Source: Arthrobacter rhizophilus
GTDB lineage: Bacteria; Actinomycetota; Actinomycetes; Actinomycetales; Micrococcaceae
Direction of reading: 5' to 3'
Assembly: GCF_026241105.1 (NCBI RefSeq)
Contig: NZ_JAPFFT010000011.1
Coordinates: forward strand, 62,001 to 126,000
Length of the DNA: 64,000 bases
Shown piece by piece: positions 60,370 to 64,000 of the stretch (positions are counted from its first letter, which is position 1; each line of letters starts with the position of its first letter). The notes below the pieces were generated by a model that had not been told where the DNA came from, ran no database searches, and saw only the letters and a list, made by a program, of their open reading frames with translations. The position numbers were made by a program, and so were the translations under genes.

Positions 60370-60951
60370 ATGTCCATCCGGTACAGCATCCTGGCATTGC
60401 TCCAGGAGCAGCCCCGCTACGGCTACCAGCTTCGCGTGGCCTTCGAGGAACGCACAGGCGCAGTCTGGCCCCTGAACATCGGCCAGGTGTACACAACGCT
60501 TAACCGGCTGGAGCGGGACGCTTTGGTTCGCAGGAACGGCGACGACGGCCAGGGGCACGTGCTCTACAGCATCACGGACGCCGGGGCCGCCGAGATCCGC
60601 CGATGGTTCGCAACCGCGGTGGATCGGGGAGTTCCGCCCAGGAACGAGTTGGCTATCAAACTGGCTCTGGCCGTCACGACGGCTGGCACCGACCCCACCG
60701 CGCTCATCCAGGCCCAACGTGAGCTTTCCTTGCGGGAGCTGCAGGAGCACACCCAGGCCCGCAAGGATGTTGCCGCCAACCAGCGGGTAACGGATACGGC
60801 CCGGCTGCTCGTTCTGGATTCCCTGGTCTTCCACGCCGAGGCGGAGGTTCGCTGGTTGGATCTCTGTGAGGCCAGGCTGGTCCAACAGGCCAACGGACCC
60901 AGCAACGGCATGGCAGGAACCTTTCGCGGCGCGGGAGCGCCCACCGCATAG
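60370..60951 (+). CDS. PadR-family transcriptional regulator
   Basis: The 193-residue protein has a PadR winged helix (YSILALLQEQPRYGYQLRVA, LNIGQVYTTLNRLERDALV, LYSITDAGAAEIRRWF) and the C-terminal Vir_act_alpha_C helix pair used for dimerisation. AGGAGG lies directly upstream of the ATG at 60370; the open frame extending to 60247 lies inside the oxidoreductase gene. It probably controls the oxidoreductase, though PadR genes more often sit beside transporters. Confidence 0.9.
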   Translation: MSIRYSILALLQEQPRYGYQLRVAFEERTGAVWPLNIGQVYTTLNRLERDALVRRNGDDGQGHVLYSITDAGAAEIRRWFATAVDRGVPPRNELAIKLALAVTTAGTDPTALIQAQRELSLRELQEHTQARKDVAANQRVTDTARLLVLDSLVFHAEAEVRWLDLCEARLVQQANGPSNGMAGTFRGAGAPTA

Positions 60952-60976
60952 ACTGCTCCGCAGGGGAGGTGCCGGT

Positions 60977-61444
60977 GTGGCAACATTCACGAATGCCGAC
61001 GTTCGAATCCGGCTGCTCGGTCCCGACGACGCCCACGCACTGATCCGCCTCGCGGAGACGGACAATCTGTTCGACGAGGACCCTTCAGTTGAGCCATCAG
61101 GCGCGTTGGCCTACGACGCCGCCCGCTCCTTTTTGGGCGACCCTGCCGTGCTGTTCTGGCTGGCTGAGCTCGGTGGCGTGACAGTTGGTTTCCTTCACTG
61201 CTGCATCCAGCGCCGCCGCATTGCAGGCCCATGGGCGGAACTTCTCCTCATGGAAATGGGTACTCACGCGAATTGGCGCCGTCGCGGTATCGGCCGGTCC
61301 CTCCTGGCGGTCATGGAGGAATGGATGCGGGGACATGGGATGGAGGAAGTCTGGGTCCCGGCCAACGTCTACGCCACGGGTTTCTATGAAAAATGTGGTT
61401 TCGCTAAGGACGAAGGCGAAATACTCGTCAAGGCTCTGGGCTGA
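60977..61444 (+). CDS. GNAT-family N-acetyltransferase
   Basis: The 155-residue protein has a GNAT fold with acetyl-CoA loop LMEMGTHANWRRRGIGRSLL and the end NVYATGFYEKCGFAKDEGEI. The GTG at 60977 follows GGGGAGG at seven bases. Substrate unknown. It lies in a run of plus-strand genes between the PadR gene and bpa. Confidence 0.88.
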   Translation: MATFTNADVRIRLLGPDDAHALIRLAETDNLFDEDPSVEPSGALAYDAARSFLGDPAVLFWLAELGGVTVGFLHCCIQRRRIAGPWAELLLMEMGTHANWRRRGIGRSLLAVMEEWMRGHGMEEVWVPANVYATGFYEKCGFAKDEGEILVKALG

Positions 61445-61470
61445 GTTGCGGCCCATGAGAGTATGAACGC

Positions 61471-62124
61471 ATGAGCGATCAGGACGGCACTCAATCCAGT
61501 GGCGAGAGCTTTGACGACATCCCGGTGGAGGGCACAACCTTGGACGCTGGGACGGCGGAGAGCACATCGGAAGCCGGCCCGAAGGCCAACGGGAAGCCTG
61601 GCGTCAAGAAGGGCAGCACGCTGCAGGACCTTGTCGACGAGCCCGCCAAAGTCATGCGGATCGGCACCATGATCCGCCAGCTCCTTGAAGAAGTGAAGAG
61701 CGCCCCCTTGGACGAGGCAGCGCGGGGACGCCTTGCCGAGATCCATGAACGCTCCATCAAGGAGCTCGAAGAAGGCCTTGCTCCCGAACTTGTGGAGGAA
61801 CTGGAACGCATCAGCCTCCCCTTCCCTGAACACACGACTCCGTCCGACGCGGAGCTCCGGATCGCACAGGCACAGTTGGTTGGTTGGCTCGAAGGGCTGT
61901 TCCACGGCATCCAGACAGCTATTGCGGCCCAGCAGGCGGCCCGGGAGCACGCTGTTGCCCAGCTGCAGCTTCGCCAACTTCCGCCAGGCACCATGATCGC
62001 CCCGGGCGTCGTTATTGGCGAGAACGGTGAGCCGCAGCGTGCCCACCTTCCCGGCAAGGAAGCGGAACCCGGCAAACCTCCTCGCGTTGAAGACCCGGAC
62101 CGGCACCCGGGTCAATACCTCTGA
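61471..62124 (+). CDS. bpa: Bacterial proteasome activator
   Basis: The 217-residue protein matches the Bpa/PafE (DUF2587) family: a disordered N-terminus, a conserved four-helix core (DEPAKVMRIGTMIRQLLEEV, LAEIHERSIKELEEGLAPEL, SDAELRIAQAQLVGWLEGLF), and the C-terminal GQYL, the HbYX-like motif that docks on the 20S core and opens the gate. It forms an ATP-independent ring that feeds unfolded proteins to the actinobacterial proteasome. No proteasome core or pup gene is in this window. Confidence 0.95.
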   Translation: MSDQDGTQSSGESFDDIPVEGTTLDAGTAESTSEAGPKANGKPGVKKGSTLQDLVDEPAKVMRIGTMIRQLLEEVKSAPLDEAARGRLAEIHERSIKELEEGLAPELVEELERISLPFPEHTTPSDAELRIAQAQLVGWLEGLFHGIQTAIAAQQAAREHAVAQLQLRQLPPGTMIAPGVVIGENGEPQRAHLPGKEAEPGKPPRVEDPDRHPGQYL

Positions 62125-62132
62125 GCGCTGGA

Positions 62133-62585
62133 TTGGGGTTCTTTGGGGCCGTCCGGCAGGGGCGGAAGGATGATGCTGAACTTGGCAAGGGACTGTGGAG
62201 GCGTGCCCACGATCGCTTCCATCGCGGCCTTGACCGGTACCACCAGGTGCTTGAGGGCGTGGAAGACGAACAGCTTTACGTCGAACTCGTGGTCATTGCC
62301 AACGAACTGGCCGGCTTGTCTTCCAGGGTCCGTGCCGTCTGTGTCGAAGCGCAGCTCAGGGCACCCAGTGACGGACTGGACATTCCGGGGTCGCTCGCCG
62401 GGGTGCACCGCGCATTGTCCAAAGCAGGGAACTCTCTTGCGACGACGGCGGAGGCGGCCGCGATGCTGCGTCTCGCCGTCGGGCCCGTCCCCGTGGGAGC
62501 GGTTTCGGTGCGACGGCGCGCCGAAGCGGTCTACGAGCATGTGGACGAAGCGGAGCGGCTGTTGAGGGCGCAGGCCGACTCGTAG
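62133..62585 (+). CDS. Conserved helical protein next to bpa
   Basis: The 150-residue protein is predicted mostly helical (GLWRRAHDRFHRGLDRYHQV, LYVELVVIANELAGLSSRVR, VYEHVDEAERLLRAQ) with no membrane segment. No family with known function is recognised. It starts with a TTG at 62133, 8 bp after the bpa stop, and no better start is seen nearby, so coupling to bpa is likely. Confidence 0.68.
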   Translation: MGFFGAVRQGRKDDAELGKGLWRRAHDRFHRGLDRYHQVLEGVEDEQLYVELVVIANELAGLSSRVRAVCVEAQLRAPSDGLDIPGSLAGVHRALSKAGNSLATTAEAAAMLRLAVGPVPVGAVSVRRRAEAVYEHVDEAERLLRAQADS

Positions 62586-62594
62586 GGACCCGAA

Positions 62595-62618
62595 GAATAG
62601 GTGCAGGCGCGCCTATTC
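62595..62618 (+). terminator. Possible terminator hairpin after the bpa gene pair
   Basis: gaataggtgc (62595-62604) and gcgcctattc (62609-62618) form a 10-bp stem with one G-T pair and a 4-nt loop just after the stop codon. Confidence 0.5.
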
Positions 62619-62701
62619 CCACATGACAACTATTAAGCGCCTAGCTTAGAGACCCCGGAATCCGTAGCCACGGGGAGTGCGTGGCTGGCAGGATGGAAGC
62701 C

Positions 62702-63541
62702 ATGACTTCGTCACCGAACCTTACTTTTAACGACGGCAACTCCATTCCCCAGCTCGGCTACGGGGTGTGGCAGGTTGAGGACGATGTAGCCGAAAAGGTG
62801 GTGCGCCAGGCATTCGAAGCCGGCTACCGCCACATCGACACTGCCAAGATCTACGGCAACGAGGCGGGCGTAGGACGCGCCATCGCTTCCTCCGGACTCA
62901 AGCCCGAGGAAATCTTTATCACCACCAAGCTGTGGAACGCGGACCAAGGCTACGAGTCCACCCTTGCTGCTTTTGAAGAATCCATGGATCGCCTTGGCCT
63001 GGAAACCCTTGATCTGTACCTGATCCACTGGATGCAGCCCAAGCAGGACAAGTTCGTGGACACGTGGAAGGCGCTCATTGAGCTCCAGAAGCGCGGACGC
63101 ATCAAGTCCATCGGCGTCTCCAACTTCAGCAAGGAAGGCCTGCAGCGCCTGATCGACGAGACCGGCGTGGTTCCGGCGATCCACCAGATTGAGTTGCACC
63201 CGTTCTTCAACCAGGCAGAACTCCGGGACTTCGACGCCTCCCATGGCATCCTGACCCAGGCCTGGTCACCACTGGGCCAGGGCGGCGAGCTCCTTGAAAA
63301 CGCCGCCATCGCCCAGATCGCCGCCAAACACGGCGCCACCCCGGCTCAGGTAGTCATTGCCTGGCACCTGGCGATCGGCAACGTCGTGATCCCCAAGTCC
63401 GTGACCGAGTCCCGGATCCAGGAGAACTTCGCGGCACTTGACGTCACCCTGGATGAAGCCGACATCGAGGCCATCACCGGCCTGGACCGCGGCGCCGAGG
63501 GCCGCATCGGACCGGATCCGGCGGTTTCCGACTTCGCTTAG
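62702..63541 (+). CDS. Aldo/keto reductase (AKR5-like, diketogluconate reductase type)
   Basis: The 279-residue TIM-barrel reductase has the catalytic tetrad in HIDTAKIYGNE (Asp, Tyr), FITTKLWN (Lys) and LYLIHWMQP (His), the substrate loop IKSIGVSNFSKEGLQRLI and the cofactor motif GNVVIPKSVTESRIQENF (Lys-Ser-x-x-x-x-Arg for NADPH). It reduces aldehydes or keto acids with NADPH. The ATG at 62702 follows GGAAG; a start at 62681 is less likely. A terminator with a T-run follows. Confidence 0.9.
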   Translation: MTSSPNLTFNDGNSIPQLGYGVWQVEDDVAEKVVRQAFEAGYRHIDTAKIYGNEAGVGRAIASSGLKPEEIFITTKLWNADQGYESTLAAFEESMDRLGLETLDLYLIHWMQPKQDKFVDTWKALIELQKRGRIKSIGVSNFSKEGLQRLIDETGVVPAIHQIELHPFFNQAELRDFDASHGILTQAWSPLGQGGELLENAAIAQIAAKHGATPAQVVIAWHLAIGNVVIPKSVTESRIQENFAALDVTLDEADIEAITGLDRGAEGRIGPDPAVSDFA

Positions 63542-63564
63542 TCGCTCGGAAGTTTCGAAATGAA

Positions 63565-63605
63565 GGCCCCGCACCTGCTGGAACCCAGCACGTGCGGGGC
63601 TTTTT
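63565..63605 (+). terminator. Intrinsic terminator after the aldo/keto reductase
   Basis: ggccccgcac...tgctgg (63565-63581 with a small bulge) pairs with ccagca..gtgcggggc (63585-63600) and five T follow. Confidence 0.88.
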
Positions 63606-63620
63606 CGCCCTCCGGGGCAG

Positions 63621-64000
63621 TCAGCGTCGCGGAGGCATGGCGGAAACGGGGCCAAGCGCGACAAGGGACGGATGTGCGCCGCCGACACCGGCAGCCTTGC
63701 CGTCCAGAAGATTTCTCGTCCCGTGGGCAATGAACCGGACCACCTGCTCCCCCACGGTGGACCCGTCTGCCCGGTCGAGGGCATAGGCCAGTTTCTCGAG
63801 CGTGCCAGTGACAGATTTGCGTGCGTACTGCTCCTCAAGACCCCAAGACACGCCTTCGGCGACGAGGTCCTCGACAGTCACGGACGGCTGGAAGGCGCGG
63901 TCGTTGACCCGCAGTGACATGTTCAGCTGGCCGTTGGGCGCCAACGCATGGGTGGAGACGTCGTAGAGCGGTGCGATGGTGACGGCGCCATCGTCAGTCC
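63621..64000 (-). CDS. C-terminal part of a HipA-like kinase (partial)
   Basis: The frame is open from the right edge to a stop at 63621, giving at least 126 residues. It contains VTIAPLYDVSTHAL (63956-63997 region), matching the HipA segment with the metal-binding Asp in LAPxYD, followed by LNMSLRVNDRAFQPSVTVED, the HipA C-terminal strand and helix start. HipA proteins are Ser/Thr kinases, often toxins paired with a small HipB antitoxin gene directly upstream; that gene would lie beyond the window. The last 40 residues (GVGGAHPSLVALGPVSAMPP) are not typical. Confidence 0.65.
   Translation of the reverse strand, partial: TDDGAVTIAPLYDVSTHALAPNGQLNMSLRVNDRAFQPSVTVEDLVAEGVSWGLEEQYARKSVTGTLEKLAYALDRADGSTVGEQVVRFIAHGTRNLLDGKAAGVGGAHPSLVALGPVSAMPPRR

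Noticed and set aside
59205..60389. 394-codon minus-strand frame opposite the quinone oxidoreductase
   Set aside because: It starts in a tRNA gene, shows no family features and is antisense to a clear reductase and PadR start.

Overview
The window is a 64 kb piece of high-GC actinobacterial chromosome, most likely from an Arthrobacter-type member of the Micrococcaceae. Pointers are a GTP-dependent PEP carboxykinase, a bacterial proteasome activator with a C-terminal GQYL, a c-di-AMP (ydaO-type) riboswitch in front of a lytic transglycosylase, frequent GTG/TTG starts and leaderless-looking genes. It is ordinary housekeeping and accessory chromosome. I see no prophage, intact insertion sequence, CRISPR array or rRNA operon.

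Layout. 1-9.7 kb: an MFS drug exporter with a divergent regulator start and paired operators, a VOC protein, a HAD phosphatase, then a leftward three-gene glycosylation operon (GT2-GtrA fusion and two paralogous GT39 mannosyltransferase-like proteins) and a riboswitch-controlled cell-wall hydrolase. 9.7-17.4 kb: a two-component system, a repeat-rich secreted or anchored protein, an orphan winged-helix regulator, a SixA-like phosphatase and a LysR/EamA pair. 17.3-21.5 kb: a self-regulated leftward operon of a degenerate ABC ATPase, a YhgE/Pip membrane protein, TetR and a small membrane protein behind a perfect 20-bp palindrome. 21.5-33.1 kb: a flavin disulfide oxidoreductase and a complete sialic-acid uptake and breakdown locus (binding protein, permease, fused permease-ATPase, ATPase, NanA, NanK, NanE) with a divergent GntR regulator. 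33.1-43 kb: repeats, tRNA-Arg, pckG, an MFS / PEP-utilising enzyme / TetR operon, and the NO-detoxification pair hmp-nsrR with a clear NsrR operator. 43-53 kb: phosphomannomutase, a RecQ-like helicase with a C-terminal phosphoribosyltransferase-like domain, an MFS exporter, tRNA-Ser, a prolyl oligopeptidase and an FAD/NAD(P)-binding protein. 53-64 kb: VOC protein, uppP, K+ channel, divergent nirB/nirD with a GlnR-like box, tRNA-Ser, quinone oxidoreductase, PadR, GNAT, bpa, aldo/keto reductase, and the C-terminus of a HipA-like kinase.

The least explained content is intergenic. Four families of palindromic elements recur or stand alone: family A (three copies of 94-102 bp, ends like cgattctgctggatca), family B (three copies sharing a core near gcgacacggcgag), family C (two copies of exactly 66 bp) and a 297-bp element D with 82-bp arms that splits the sialic-acid operon. 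They behave like small non-autonomous mobile or RNA-structured repeats. I see no transposase for them in the window.
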